A DNA stretch of 64,000 nt from positions 1 through 64,000 of the forward strand of contig CBESWG010000001.1 in assembly GCA_965533275.1 (NCBI GenBank). Direction: 5' to 3'. Both the position numbers and the translations under genes were made by a program. This document shows positions 1 through 8,607 of this stretch, piece by piece (the first letter of the stretch is position 1; each line of letters starts with the position of its first letter). Source of the DNA: JAUXEH01 sp965533275 (lineage in GTDB: Bacteria; Acidobacteriota; Aminicenantia; Aminicenantales; Aminicenantaceae). The notes below the pieces were generated by a model. The model did no database searches and was not told the DNA's origin. It saw nothing but the letters and a program-made list of their open reading frames with translations.

Positions 1-285
1 AGGATGGTCGCTAACAGCGACTCCGGGCGACCGGAGGAAAGTGCCACAGAAAATATACCGCTCCGTTTCGACGGAGTAAGGGTGAAAAGGTGAGGTAAGA
101 GCTCACCGCCCTACCGGTGACGGTAGGGGCAGGGTAAACCCCATCCGGAGCAAGACCAAATCGGCCCCGTTATGAGGCGGCCCGCCTCGGGGCGGGTAGG
201 TCGCTCGACTCCTTCGGGAGCTAGATAAATAACCGCCCTCGCCGACTCGGCGGGAACAAAATTCGGCTTATGTCCTACTCCGGCC
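1..285 (+). ncRNA. rnpB: RNase P RNA, 3' part (5' end outside window)
   Basis: Catalytic RNA of RNase P, which trims the 5' leader of tRNA precursors. The conserved core reads directly: GAGGAAAGTGCCACAGAAAA near 35-54 (a contracted form of the usual block), the AAGGGTGAAAAGGTG and GGTAAGAGCTCACCG block at 79-108, the GGCAGGGTAAACCCC and GGAGCAAGACCAAAT block at 129-161, GGGTAGGTCGCTCG at 193-206, and the terminal ATTCGGCTTATG near 261-272. The arrangement resembles bacterial type A. The 5' strand of the terminal helix lies before base 1, so the gene is truncated by the window. The 3' end is approximate; it overlaps the stop of the convergent SDR gene by a few bases. Confidence 0.93.
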
Positions 286-1185
286 ACTTTCCATTTCTAG
301 GGCCTGGGCGACGGCCTCGGCATAGGACAAGGGCTTGATCTCTGGGAAGAGTCGGGCGGCATTCTCGTTCTGCATGAGGGTTTCCGATTTCAGCCCTTCC
401 ACGAGCTCCCGTGCGATATGGAAATCTACCCGTGTCATCAGTATAAGCCAGTATGCGGAGAGCCGGGGCGAGAAGAACGGGACCGGAAGGAGAAATCGTC
501 TGAGGCCCATGACCCTGGCAGCGTCTTCGAGCATTTCCTTGAAGCTGAGGGGATCGGTGCCGATATCGATCACAACGTTTCCCTGGTAGGCCAGAGAGGC
601 TGCGCCAACCAGATAATCCAGGACGTCTTCGATCCCGATCGGCTGGGTCATGGTGTGCACCCAGCGAGGGGTGATCATGATTGGCAGCTTCCTGATTAGA
701 TTTCGGATGATATCGAAGCTGGCGCTGCCGGATCCGATGATCACCGCCGCACGCAGCCAAATCGTCTGGATCTGGTCGGGTTTATGGCTGAGGATCTCGC
801 CGGTCTCGATTCGGCTCAGGAGATGCTGGCTGGCGGTTTCCTTGGAGCCGAGCCCGCCGAGATAGATGATCCGCCGCGCCCCGGCTTCGATGCAGGCCTC
901 ACGGAAATTCTTCGCGCTCTCTCTATCCAGTCTCCTGTAGTCCTTTCCGGCGCCCATGGAATGGATGAGATAGTAGGCGCAGTCGATACCCTCCAGTGCG
1001 CTTTGGAGGGATTCAGGCTCAAACGTGCTGCCTTTTACTACCTCAGCCCTCTCTCTGAGTTCGGGGGGCAGCTTATCGGGAGAGCGGACCAGCAGACGCA
1101 GGTCCATCTTGGGCTTCGCTAGTAACCTTTGGACCAGGAGCCTGCCGATATAACCCGTGGCTCCAGTGATGAGAATCTTGGCCAT
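268..1185 (-). CDS. NAD(P)-binding atypical SDR protein
   Basis: Probable NAD(P)-dependent oxidoreductase or epimerase-like protein of the atypical short-chain dehydrogenase group (NmrA/complex-I 39-kDa-like), cytoplasmic, substrate unknown. The N-terminus has the Rossmann motif GATGYIG (residues 7-13) after a short beta strand, followed by an LVRSP stretch expected to contact the NADP phosphate. A YLIHSMG segment sits where the active-site region lies, without the classical YxxxK. The product is 305 aa, normal for the family. I chose the ATG at 1185, which gives MAKILITG and lies just after the stop of the upstream barrel gene; a longer frame to 1221 adds 12 residues that only read through that gene. 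Probably translated after the barrel gene. Identity beyond the family is not visible. Confidence 0.85.
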   Translation of the reverse strand: MAKILITGATGYIGRLLVQRLLAKPKMDLRLLVRSPDKLPPELRERAEVVKGSTFEPESLQSALEGIDCAYYLIHSMGAGKDYRRLDRESAKNFREACIEAGARRIIYLGGLGSKETASQHLLSRIETGEILSHKPDQIQTIWLRAAVIIGSGSASFDIIRNLIRKLPIMITPRWVHTMTQPIGIEDVLDYLVGAASLAYQGNVVIDIGTDPLSFKEMLEDAARVMGLRRFLLPVPFFSPRLSAYWLILMTRVDFHIARELVEGLKSETLMQNENAARLFPEIKPLSYAEAVAQALEMESGRSRT

Positions 1186-1189
1186 GGTA

Positions 1190-1945
1190 TTAGAAGGTGA
1201 TGGCCGCTCCCACCGAGGCATAGTCTATCCAAGCGAAATTGTAGACCTGGTCCACATCGGCGCCTCCCTCTAGCAGCCGGTAGCCGGCACGAAGCGTCAA
1301 CCTCTGGGAGGGTCGGAACATGATGGCCAGCAGGATGTCCTCGGCACGTCCCTGGCCTCCTGGTGCGGCAGCGGCATCTCCCTCCAGCAGCAGGCCCCAG
1401 AGGTCGGAAAAGTCCCAACGAACGAGGAAATTCAGGAGGGGAACAAAGCCAAAATCGGTCGTATCCGAGGAAATCCCTCCGCCCGAGACTGTGATGGCGG
1501 CGTCGCGGATCTTGGCGGTCAGGCCCAGGCCGACGGTCCATTGTTCCGAGCGGACCAGGTCGTACCGATAGGTCAAGCGCCAGGAGTTGAATTGGTAGCT
1601 GGCATCCAGGGGCGTTCCGGCCGGATAGTCTTTCCCGGCGAAATGGATGTCTTTGTCGGCTTGTCCGCTGGCCTTCAGGGTGAGAGGAGCGGCAAAGAGC
1701 ACGATGTGGTGCCGCTCCGCGATCGCAAATCCCAGCCTGGCTCGGATAAAAGGAGCGGATTTTGAGGTCAAGTCATCCGTCAGAGAGAACAGGGTACCTG
1801 TCGCATTGGGCACACGCACATCGTTGGAGCGGGGAAAGGCGACGCCGGTCTCGAGGTCCAGGGTCCACTGCCCGGAGAGCGGGAGCGTCGCCAGGAGGCT
1901 GAAGCCTAGAATGAGGCATGAAAACTTTAGGCTGCGTCTTTTCAT
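1190..1945 (-). CDS. Exported outer-membrane beta-barrel protein
   Basis: Predicted outer-membrane protein of unknown function, 251 aa. It starts with a clear signal peptide (MKRR, then a hydrophobic stretch ending near LSGQ, residue 26). The mature part alternates polar and aromatic residues as expected for amphipathic barrel strands (for example WRLTYRYDL and LTLRAGYRLL), and it ends in phenylalanine, the usual C-terminal signature recognised by the BAM machinery. A central glycine/serine-rich loop (residues about 155-162) would be extracellular. It is cotranscribed with the SDR gene 4 bases downstream. An OmpW-like or generic porin-like barrel is possible; I see no signature that decides. 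Confidence 0.75.
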   Translation of the reverse strand: MKRRSLKFSCLILGFSLLATLPLSGQWTLDLETGVAFPRSNDVRVPNATGTLFSLTDDLTSKSAPFIRARLGFAIAERHHIVLFAAPLTLKASGQADKDIHFAGKDYPAGTPLDASYQFNSWRLTYRYDLVRSEQWTVGLGLTAKIRDAAITVSGGGISSDTTDFGFVPLLNFLVRWDFSDLWGLLLEGDAAAAPGGQGRAEDILLAIMFRPSQRLTLRAGYRLLEGGADVDQVYNFAWIDYASVGAAITF

Positions 1946-2015
1946 GAGAAACCTCCTTCGAGAAAGGATAGCAGGTTACGGCCTTTCTGTCACGGGGGGG
2001 GAAAGCGATCCCAAC

Positions 2016-2043
2016 AGATTGTTTCGCTGCGCTCGCAATGACA
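2016..2043. repeat. Dispersed intergenic repeat of the CATTGCGAGCGCAGCG type
   Basis: Read on the minus strand the segment contains GTCATTGCGAGCGCAGCGAA followed by ACAATCT. This short element occurs in intergenic spaces of many unrelated bacteria and often produces spurious peptides containing VIASAAKQS. Here it lies between nuoN and the barrel gene and has no coding role. Only one copy is visible in the window. Its inner GCGAGCGCAGCG is partly self-complementary. Confidence 0.7.
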
Positions 2044-2097
2044 GAGGTTTGCTTCTTTGGGTTCGCATTGATAGGATGCGGCGCTGCGGGGGAGGGA

Positions 2098-3534
2098 TCA
2101 GAGGATGGGAAGAGCGGCCACGGCCTGTTTGATGATGACCAGGACGTTACCGGGGAAGATCCCCATCTGGAGCACGCCGTACAGGCAGAGGAACAGGACG
2201 AGGAACAGCGCCGGATTGTAGGCATCGATCTCGATGTCCTGGGTTGCGGGATGCATGTACATCGTGACCACGATCCTCAGATAGTAGTAGACCGAGATCA
2301 GGCTGGCCAAGACCCCGATGATCACGAGCCAGAGGAAACCTCCATGTACTGCGGAAGAGAAAATGTAGAACTTGGCCAAGAAGCCGCCCGTGGGAGGGAA
2401 GCCTGCCAGGGAAAACAGGAAGACCGCCAGCGTGGCGCCGATCCAGGGATACCGGAAACCGATCCCCTTATAGTCTTCCAGGTCGAGGTATTCCTTGCCC
2501 TTCTTGCTGAGGGCGGTAACGGCGGCAAAGGCACCCATGTTCATGAAGAGATAGACGAGGAGGTAGAAGACCAGTCCGGCATTGTCCTGAGCCAACAGGG
2601 CCACCAACAGATATCCGGCATGGGCGATACTGGAATAGGCCAGGATGCGCTTGACGTTGCGCTGCCGCAAAGCCAGAAGGTTTCCTGCCACCATAGTCAG
2701 GACCGCGATGACCCACAGGGCCGAAGATACAACCTGGGAGTTCAGAGATTCAGCCCAGTAGAGCTGGAACAGGCGCATCAACACCGCGAATCCCACAACC
2801 TTGGGCCCCACCGAAAAGAAGGCCGTGATCGGAGTGGGGGAGCCTTCATATACATCCGGCGTCCACATGTGGAAAGGAACCCAGGCGATCTTGAATCCGA
2901 AGCCGATGATAAGGAGGCCCAGGCCTGCAAGGCCCATGAGGCTGAGGCTGTTCTCGGCGCGGAAGAAATTGACGATGTCGGTGATGTTCAGGGAATGGGC
3001 GGCCCCGTACAGGAAGGCCAGACCGAAAACGAGGAAGGCGGAGGCAAAGCTGCCCAGCAGGAAATATTTGACCGCGGCTTCAGCGGAGCGGGCATCATCC
3101 CGCTTGAGTCCGGCCAGGGCATAGCTGGACATGGAGAGGACTTCGAGTCCCAGGAAGACGACCACGAGGTCCGTTGAAGAGACCATGATGATCATGCCCG
3201 AGAGCGCGAAGAGGACAAGTGCGTAATATTCACCGATATTGGCGTTCTGCAGCCGCAGGTATTTCATCGAGATCAGGATCACGAAGAGCGAGGCCAGGAT
3301 CAAGATGAGGCACAGCAGCAGGGCCAGGTTGTCGAGTTGAAGGGACCCATCGAAATAAGAGTACCCCCGGTTCCAGACCCGGATGCATTCCCTCCCGGCG
3401 TTCAAAAGGAACAGGATGGAGACGTACGCCAGGTAATCACGGTTTTCCCGCTTAAGGAAGACTTCCAGAAGAAGAATAACCATGGCGCCCAAGACGACGC
3501 TCAGGAGTGGATACAGGGCCGTGAACGTATTCAT
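2098..3534 (-). CDS. nuoN: NADH-quinone oxidoreductase subunit N
   Basis: Antiporter-like, proton-pumping membrane subunit of respiratory complex I. At 478 aa it matches the usual length (about 485). It is hydrophobic throughout with the ND2/NuoN pattern: the glutamate in VVFLGLEVLSMSSYAL (TM5), the lysine-bearing LKRDDARSAEAAVKYFLLGSFAS segment (paired here in the order seen in NuoN) and the GFKIAWVPFHMWTPDVYEG signature. It is the last gene of the nuoJKLMN unit; its start overlaps the nuoM stop by 4 bases (ATGA), indicating translational coupling. The C-terminus ends near the conserved FPG segment plus a short tail. Confidence 0.97.
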   Translation of the reverse strand: MNTFTALYPLLSVVLGAMVILLLEVFLKRENRDYLAYVSILFLLNAGRECIRVWNRGYSYFDGSLQLDNLALLLCLILILASLFVILISMKYLRLQNANIGEYYALVLFALSGMIIMVSSTDLVVVFLGLEVLSMSSYALAGLKRDDARSAEAAVKYFLLGSFASAFLVFGLAFLYGAAHSLNITDIVNFFRAENSLSLMGLAGLGLLIIGFGFKIAWVPFHMWTPDVYEGSPTPITAFFSVGPKVVGFAVLMRLFQLYWAESLNSQVVSSALWVIAVLTMVAGNLLALRQRNVKRILAYSSIAHAGYLLVALLAQDNAGLVFYLLVYLFMNMGAFAAVTALSKKGKEYLDLEDYKGIGFRYPWIGATLAVFLFSLAGFPPTGGFLAKFYIFSSAVHGGFLWLVIIGVLASLISVYYYLRIVVTMYMHPATQDIEIDAYNPALFLVLFLCLYGVLQMGIFPGNVLVIIKQAVAALPIL

Positions 3535-5108
3535 CGAGAGTCTTCTTCCTTATGGATTTGGGATCCCGGAGTGTCCGTCTGGACCCCCAGGACAATATGA
3601 TTCTCAGAAGCCTGGGAGAAATAGGTCTCCCGGTTCGTGACTTGGTCGATCAGGTGGTTGATGGATGCGTCCATCTTGCGGAGGAATGTGCCGGGGAAGA
3701 TCCCCATCCAGAACATCAGGATCACGATGGGCACGAGCACCACGATCTCCCTCAGGCTCAGGTCAGGGAACGTCCGGACCTTTTCGTTGGTGATGGGGCC
3801 CTGCATCACACGCTGGAACATCCAGAGCAGATATCCCGCGGCCAGGATGATGGTGGTGATGCCGAAAATGGCCCAGAGGGTGTTGGCCTTGAAGGCTCCG
3901 TACAGGCAGAGCGCCTCGCCCACAAATCCGTTCAGACCGGGCAGTCCGACCGAGGAGAGGAGGGCGATGAGGAAAAAGGCCGAAAAAATGGGCATCTGTT
4001 TGCTGACGCCTCCATAGTCCTTGATCATGCGCGTGTGGGATCTCTCGTAAAGAATTCCAACACAGAGGAACAGGGCCCCCGTGCTGAGACCGTGGTTGAG
4101 CATCTGGTAGAGCGCCCCCTGAAGTCCCTCGACATTGAGCGCGAAGACCGCCAGCATGATGAGTCCCATGTGACTCACGCTGGAATAGGCGACCAGGGAT
4201 TTGACGTCCTTCTGGATGAGCGCCATGAGCGCTCCATAAATAATGCCTATGATACACAGGACGGCCAAAATGGGTACGAATTTCGCCACGGCATCGGGAA
4301 ACAGAGGCAAGGCCAGGCGCAGAAAACCATAGGTGCCCAGTTTCAAGAGTACTGCGGCCAGGATGACAGATCCTGCGGTGGGTGCCTCGACGTGTGCGTC
4401 TGGCAGCCAGGTATGGAAAGGGAACATCGGTACTTTAATGGCAAAGGCCAGCGCAAAAGCAAGGAAGAGCCAGATCTGGATCTCAGGGTTGAGGATGAGC
4501 TTCTGCAGGTCGAAGATGTTGAGTGAGTAGATTCCCGTAGCCTTAAAATAGGAAGAGTACAGAAAGAATATGGCCACCAGCATGAGCAGGCCGCCGAACA
4601 TGGTGAAGAGGACGAATTTCATGGTGGCGTAAATGCGCCGCTTTCCACCCCAGATCCCGATTAGGAAGTACATGGGGATAAGCATGGCTTCCCAGAAAAC
4701 GTAAAAGAGGAACAGGTTCAGCGAAACGAATACGCCCAGGATCCCGGTCTGGAGGATGAGGATAAAGATGTGATATTCCTTGACCTTGTCCTGGATATAG
4801 TTCCAGGAGGAGAGGATCGCGATGGGGAAGAGGAAGGTGGTGAGCAGGACCAGCAGCAGGCTTATTCCGTCGATACCAACATGGTACTGGATGCCGTAGC
4901 CGATCCAGTCGGCTTTCTCCACGAACTGAGGATCCGCGGTCCCGGATTCGAACTGGAAGAAGAGTGAGAGAGAGATAATGAATGTGATGATCGTGAGCAC
5001 GAGTGCGAAGATGCGGAAAAGGTTCTTATGCTCTTTGGGGATGAAAATGGTGAGCAGGGCTCCGGCCAGGGGCAAAAAGGCGATTACACTGAGTATTGGC
5101 ATCTTCAA
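3531..5108 (-). CDS. nuoM: NADH-quinone oxidoreductase subunit M
   Basis: Second antiporter-like proton-pumping subunit of complex I, an inner-membrane protein. 525 aa versus about 510 for typical NuoM, with a hydrophilic C-terminal extension. Signature segments are FYVFWEAMLIPMYFLIG (essential glutamate in TM5), KVPMFPFHTWLPDAHVEAPT (lysine and the PFHTWLPDAH motif) and SLVAYSSVSHMGL (TM7-8). The start could be the first or third codon (both ATG); the first is given. It follows nuoL by 3 bases and overlaps nuoN by 4. Confidence 0.97.
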   Translation of the reverse strand: MKMPILSVIAFLPLAGALLTIFIPKEHKNLFRIFALVLTIITFIISLSLFFQFESGTADPQFVEKADWIGYGIQYHVGIDGISLLLVLLTTFLFPIAILSSWNYIQDKVKEYHIFILILQTGILGVFVSLNLFLFYVFWEAMLIPMYFLIGIWGGKRRIYATMKFVLFTMFGGLLMLVAIFFLYSSYFKATGIYSLNIFDLQKLILNPEIQIWLFLAFALAFAIKVPMFPFHTWLPDAHVEAPTAGSVILAAVLLKLGTYGFLRLALPLFPDAVAKFVPILAVLCIIGIIYGALMALIQKDVKSLVAYSSVSHMGLIMLAVFALNVEGLQGALYQMLNHGLSTGALFLCVGILYERSHTRMIKDYGGVSKQMPIFSAFFLIALLSSVGLPGLNGFVGEALCLYGAFKANTLWAIFGITTIILAAGYLLWMFQRVMQGPITNEKVRTFPDLSLREIVVLVPIVILMFWMGIFPGTFLRKMDASINHLIDQVTNRETYFSQASENHIVLGVQTDTPGSQIHKEEDSR

Positions 5109-5111
5109 CCT

Positions 5112-7013
5112 TTAAAACACGAAATACCCCAGGAGGATCAGGGCTCCCAGCAGAAAGACCAGGGCGTAGTCTTTTATCAGGCCTGTCTGCAGGAAGCTGA
5201 GAAGTCTGCCCAGGGAATTCATGGTCTTTGCGGATCCGTTCAGCGCTCCGTCGATGACCTTCAGGTCAAAATGTTTGTATACGAGCTCTGAACCCTTGAG
5301 GGTGGAGTTCACGAACATGGCGTTGTAGATCTCGTCCATGTAATATTTGTTGTAGAGCAGCTTATACAGCCAGGGAAAACGGGCGACAAGTTTGTGGGGA
5401 ACATCCGGCTTTTTCAGATAGAAGATATAGGCGATGAAGATCCCGAACAGGGCCACGGCCACTGAAGCCAGGATGAGCATCCACTCGCTGCTCAGGCTCA
5501 GGTGTGCGCCATGGCCGGCATGGATCACAGGTTCCAGGAACTTGTCGAACAGGTTGACGTTTTCTCCCAGGACGATGGGCAGCCCGACATATCCTGCCAC
5601 GATGGAGAAAAATGCTAGCAAGGCCAGCGGGATTGTCATGGATTTGGGTGATTCATGCAGATGGGCCTTGGCCTCGGGTTCCAGCCTCTCATTACCATAG
5701 AAGGTGAGGAACACCACGCGGAACATGTAGAACGCTGTCATGACGGCGCCCATGAGTCCCAATGCCCAAACCAGATACTGCCCGTTGGCAAAGGCGCTGG
5801 TCAGGATTGCGTCTTTGGAGAAAAATCCGGAAAAGAACGGCACCCCTGCGATGGCAATGGTCCCGATCAGGAAGGTAGGAAAGGTGATGGGCAGGTATTT
5901 CCTGAGGCCTCCCATCTTTCGCATATCCAGTTCCCCGGACAGCGCATGCATGACGCTCCCGGCCCCGAGGAACAGAAGGCTCTTGAAGAATGCGTGTGTG
6001 TAGAGGTGGAATACGGCGGCCGAATAGGCGCCGACTCCCAGGCCGATGAACATGTAGCCCAGCTGAGATATGGTGGAATAAGCCAGCACACGCTTGATGT
6101 CATTCTGAGTGAGGGCCATGCTGGCGGCATATACGGCGGTTAGAGCTCCCACGATGGCCACGACCTGCAGGGCCGCGGGAGCGAGAGAATAGAGCAGGTT
6201 CATCCGGGCGACCATGTACACTCCGGCCGTCACCATGGTGGCTGCGTGGATCAGGGCGCTGACAGGTGTCGGGCCCTCCATGGCATCGGGCAGCCACACA
6301 TAGAGGGGGATCTGAGCCGATTTCCCGATCGCCCCCACGAATAGAAGGAGCGCGATCAACGTGGCAAGACCCTGAGTGAATCCTCCTGCCTCGACCGCAT
6401 GGTTCACGGCACCGAACTCGACGCTGCCGATAGTGAAGAGAATGAAGAAGATGCCGAGCATGAAGCCCGCGTCTCCGATGCGGTTCACGATGAACGCTTT
6501 TTTCCCTGCATTGGCTGCCGAGGGCTTCTCGAACCAGAAACCGATCAACAGGTAGGAGCAGAGGCCCACGCCTTCCCAGCCCACGAACATCAGGACCAGG
6601 TTGGAGGCCATGACGAGGATCAGCATGGAGAAGGCAAATAGGTTAAGGTAGGCGAAAAAGCGCGCAAAGCTCTTGTCATGTGACATGTAGCCGGACGAGT
6701 AGATGTGGATCAGGAATCCCACACCCGATACAACCAGACACATGACAGCAGTGAGTTGATCAAACTGCAGCGAAAAGTCGACCTTGAAGCTTCCGGAATG
6801 GATCCACGCGAAGAGGTTCTTGATCAATCCGTGGCCCTCGTGGCCGCTTCCCAACAGAGAGAGGAAGGACAGGAACGAGAGCGCAAACGAGAAAAACACA
6901 GCCAGGCAGGCCTGGAACGCGATGTACTTCCTGGGAAGCTTGCGGCCGAACAGGATGAGCAGTAAGGAGCTCAGCGCTGGGAAGAACGGTATCAACCAGA
7001 AAAAGTCCGCCAT
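5112..7013 (-). CDS. nuoL: NADH-quinone oxidoreductase subunit L
   Basis: The distal antiporter-like subunit of complex I, which carries the long amphipathic lateral helix coupling the pump modules. 633 aa, slightly longer than E. coli NuoL. Diagnostic segments are FVGWEGVGLCSYLLIGFWFE (TM5 glutamate), GKSAQIPLYVWLPDAMEGPT (lysine in TM7), and the C-terminal portion with KYYMDEIYNAMFVN followed by a last transmembrane helix. The gene begins 1 base before the nuoK stop region and is followed immediately by nuoM, consistent with one polycistronic unit. Confidence 0.97.
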   Translation of the reverse strand: MADFFWLIPFFPALSSLLLILFGRKLPRKYIAFQACLAVFFSFALSFLSFLSLLGSGHEGHGLIKNLFAWIHSGSFKVDFSLQFDQLTAVMCLVVSGVGFLIHIYSSGYMSHDKSFARFFAYLNLFAFSMLILVMASNLVLMFVGWEGVGLCSYLLIGFWFEKPSAANAGKKAFIVNRIGDAGFMLGIFFILFTIGSVEFGAVNHAVEAGGFTQGLATLIALLLFVGAIGKSAQIPLYVWLPDAMEGPTPVSALIHAATMVTAGVYMVARMNLLYSLAPAALQVVAIVGALTAVYAASMALTQNDIKRVLAYSTISQLGYMFIGLGVGAYSAAVFHLYTHAFFKSLLFLGAGSVMHALSGELDMRKMGGLRKYLPITFPTFLIGTIAIAGVPFFSGFFSKDAILTSAFANGQYLVWALGLMGAVMTAFYMFRVVFLTFYGNERLEPEAKAHLHESPKSMTIPLALLAFFSIVAGYVGLPIVLGENVNLFDKFLEPVIHAGHGAHLSLSSEWMLILASVAVALFGIFIAYIFYLKKPDVPHKLVARFPWLYKLLYNKYYMDEIYNAMFVNSTLKGSELVYKHFDLKVIDGALNGSAKTMNSLGRLLSFLQTGLIKDYALVFLLGALILLGYFVF

Positions 7014-7014
7014 G

Positions 7015-7317
7015 TTACCCCTTCATTAAGTGGATGTCCTCGGTCTTGATGGATTTGTGGCTGCGGTAGACGAGCAGGATTACTGCCAGACCGATCGCGA
7101 CCTCTGCTGCGGCCACCGTGATCACGAAGAACACGATGAGCTGGCCGTCCAGGGAACCTGAACTGTGGGCAAAGGTGAGGAAGGCCAGATTGGCAGCGTT
7201 CAGCATGACTTCCACCGAGAGAAACTGGGTGATGAGGTCTTTCTTTACAAAGAATCCGACAATCCCCAGGACAAAGAGAATAATGCTGACGATCAGAAAA
7301 TAGCTGGGGGGAATCAT
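7015..7317 (-). CDS. nuoK: NADH-quinone oxidoreductase subunit K
   Basis: Small three-helix subunit of the complex I proton channel. Its 100 aa are the canonical length. Both essential membrane glutamates are visible: one in SVEVMLNAANLAF (TM2) and one in AAAEVAIGLAVILLVYR (TM3). The start overlaps the nuoJ stop by 4 bases. The C-terminal tail (KTEDIHLMKG) is ordinary for the family. Confidence 0.97.
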   Translation of the reverse strand: MIPPSYFLIVSIILFVLGIVGFFVKKDLITQFLSVEVMLNAANLAFLTFAHSSGSLDGQLIVFFVITVAAAEVAIGLAVILLVYRSHKSIKTEDIHLMKG

Positions 7318-7811
7318 TCCGTGTCCTTCTTTTTGACCAGGACGATGGCGCCCACCATGGCGGCGATGATCAGCACAGATGTGATCTCGAATGGATAGAG
7401 GTACTTTGTGAACAGCAGATGCCCGATTTCACTGGCACCGCCCGCTTGGCCAGAGACCGAAGTTGCCATAGGTGACAGCGCGGCTTTGAGGGCTACCAGC
7501 AACTCGACCAGCAGCACCCCGGCGAGGATACATGCCATAACCAGTGTCCATTTCTTCTTTTCCGGGGTCAGCCCTTCCTGGATGTCCACCATCATGATCA
7601 CGAATATAAAGAGGACCAGGATGGCGCCGGCGTAGATGATGATCTGGACGACGGCAATGAAGGGGGCATTCAGAAAGGCGAATAAACCCGCGGTGCAGGC
7701 GAATGCCAGCACCAGGAAAAGGGCACTGTAGGCCTGGTTCTTGACGATGATCATCCCCAGGACCGCACCGATACATAGGATGGATAAAAGGCTGAATAGA
7801 AATAGACTCAT
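7314..7811 (-). CDS. nuoJ: NADH-quinone oxidoreductase subunit J
   Basis: Membrane subunit J of complex I (ND6 homologue), five transmembrane helices, 165 aa. The VVQIIIYAGAILVLFIFVIMM segment with its pi-bulge glycine and the following D-I-Q-E loop are characteristic. It is the first gene of nuoJKLMN here. No nuoI or other peripheral-arm gene lies upstream; a divergent tRNA gene does. A strong promoter lies at 7826-7855 and would give a leader of only about 8 nt, and no good ribosome-binding site is seen, so translation may be leaderless or nearly so. Confidence 0.95.
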   Translation of the reverse strand: MSLFLFSLLSILCIGAVLGMIIVKNQAYSALFLVLAFACTAGLFAFLNAPFIAVVQIIIYAGAILVLFIFVIMMVDIQEGLTPEKKKWTLVMACILAGVLLVELLVALKAALSPMATSVSGQAGGASEIGHLLFTKYLYPFEITSVLIIAAMVGAIVLVKKKDTE

Positions 7812-7825
7812 TTTTAGAGTTTCTC

Positions 7826-7855
7826 ATTATATTTTTAGCTGTCATGCTCTGTCAA
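7826..7855 (-). promoter_or_regulatory. Sigma-70 type promoter for nuoJKLMN
   Basis: On the minus strand TTGACA (7850-7855) is followed after 18 bp by TATAAT (7826-7831), both perfect consensus hexamers. The predicted start point, about 7819, is only about 8 nt before the nuoJ ATG. Confidence 0.75.
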
Positions 7856-7902
7856 GAAATTATTTGATATAGTGAAAAATAATATGTAATAGGAGAAAAT
7901 TT

Positions 7903-7931
7903 TTGACAAAGGCGTTGAGTGTGGCTATAAT
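7903..7931 (+). promoter_or_regulatory. Consensus sigma-70 promoter of the initiator tRNA gene
   Basis: TTGACA at 7903-7908 and TATAAT at 7926-7931 with the ideal 17-bp spacer. The expected start lies about 5 nt before the mature tRNA end at 7944, so the primary 5' leader is very short. This is the best promoter match in the window, as expected for a stable-RNA gene. Confidence 0.88.
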
Positions 7932-7943
7932 CAGTCTCGGTAT

Positions 7944-8020
<77 letters not shown>

Positions 8021-8089
8021 TCTCCCACATCAATCATTTCCCCTGTTGGGGTGTGCCTAATTCCCCTATGCTTGCTTATCTGGGCAAAG

Positions 8090-8476
8090 TCAAAACATCG
8101 TGTTGGCATTGGCCGATGTCGGAGGCACGGCTTGGAGCACATCCCAATGTTCGACAACCTTGCCGTTTTCATCGAGTCGAAAAATATCAATGCCTGCCCA
8201 ATCGCTGTCACCAGGCCATTGTTGATGGCAATGGAGTACGACGTAGTCTCCTTCAGCAACAACACGTCTATACCGCACATGCTTACCGGGGTGATCCTTC
8301 GCCATTTTAGTGAAGTAGTCAATGAATGCCGTCTTTCCGTCAGCGACGAGGGGATTGTGTTGGATGTACACCTCTCCCACGTACTGCTCAATCGCTTCGG
8401 CGGGCTGGCATTGGTTGAACATCAGATCATAGAAGGCCTTCACGTTCTTCTTGTTCCGTTCAAGTTTATCGGTCAT
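8090..8476 (-). CDS. NTF2/SnoaL-like protein
   Basis: A 128-aa protein of the NTF2-like superfamily, resembling the SnoaL-like aldol-condensation group (COG4922 type). The pattern KKNVKAFYDLMFNQ, then YIQHNPLVADGKTAFIDYF and DIFRLDENGKVVEHWDVLQ, is typical of this fold and of its conserved histidine and aspartate pocket. Substrate unknown; cytoplasmic, no signal peptide. I chose the ATG at 8476, preceded by GAGGATTACCG as ribosome-binding site, over a longer frame to 8554 that lacks one. It lies next to a VOC protein in the same direction. Confidence 0.82.
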   Translation of the reverse strand: MTDKLERNKKNVKAFYDLMFNQCQPAEAIEQYVGEVYIQHNPLVADGKTAFIDYFTKMAKDHPGKHVRYRRVVAEGDYVVLHCHQQWPGDSDWAGIDIFRLDENGKVVEHWDVLQAVPPTSANANTMF

Positions 8477-8607
8477 CGGTAATCCTCTATAATAGGCGGC
8501 TGGCGATGGCGACCTCGTGATACAAGATACGCTCGGTTGAGCGACGCCCCTCAATTTCTATACTGCAAATACAGTACAGGTGCACGCGCTTGCTAGGCAG
8601 CAGCAAT

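Noticed and set aside
2038..4526. Long plus-strand open frames opposite nuoN and nuoM (for example 2038-3177 and 3552-4526)
   Set aside because: They are charged, low-complexity shadows of the hydrophobic Nuo coding strands, with no ribosome-binding site or recognisable domain.
8040..8051. CCCC-TGTT-GGGG hairpin after the tRNA as terminator
   Set aside because: The stem has only four pairs and no T-run follows.
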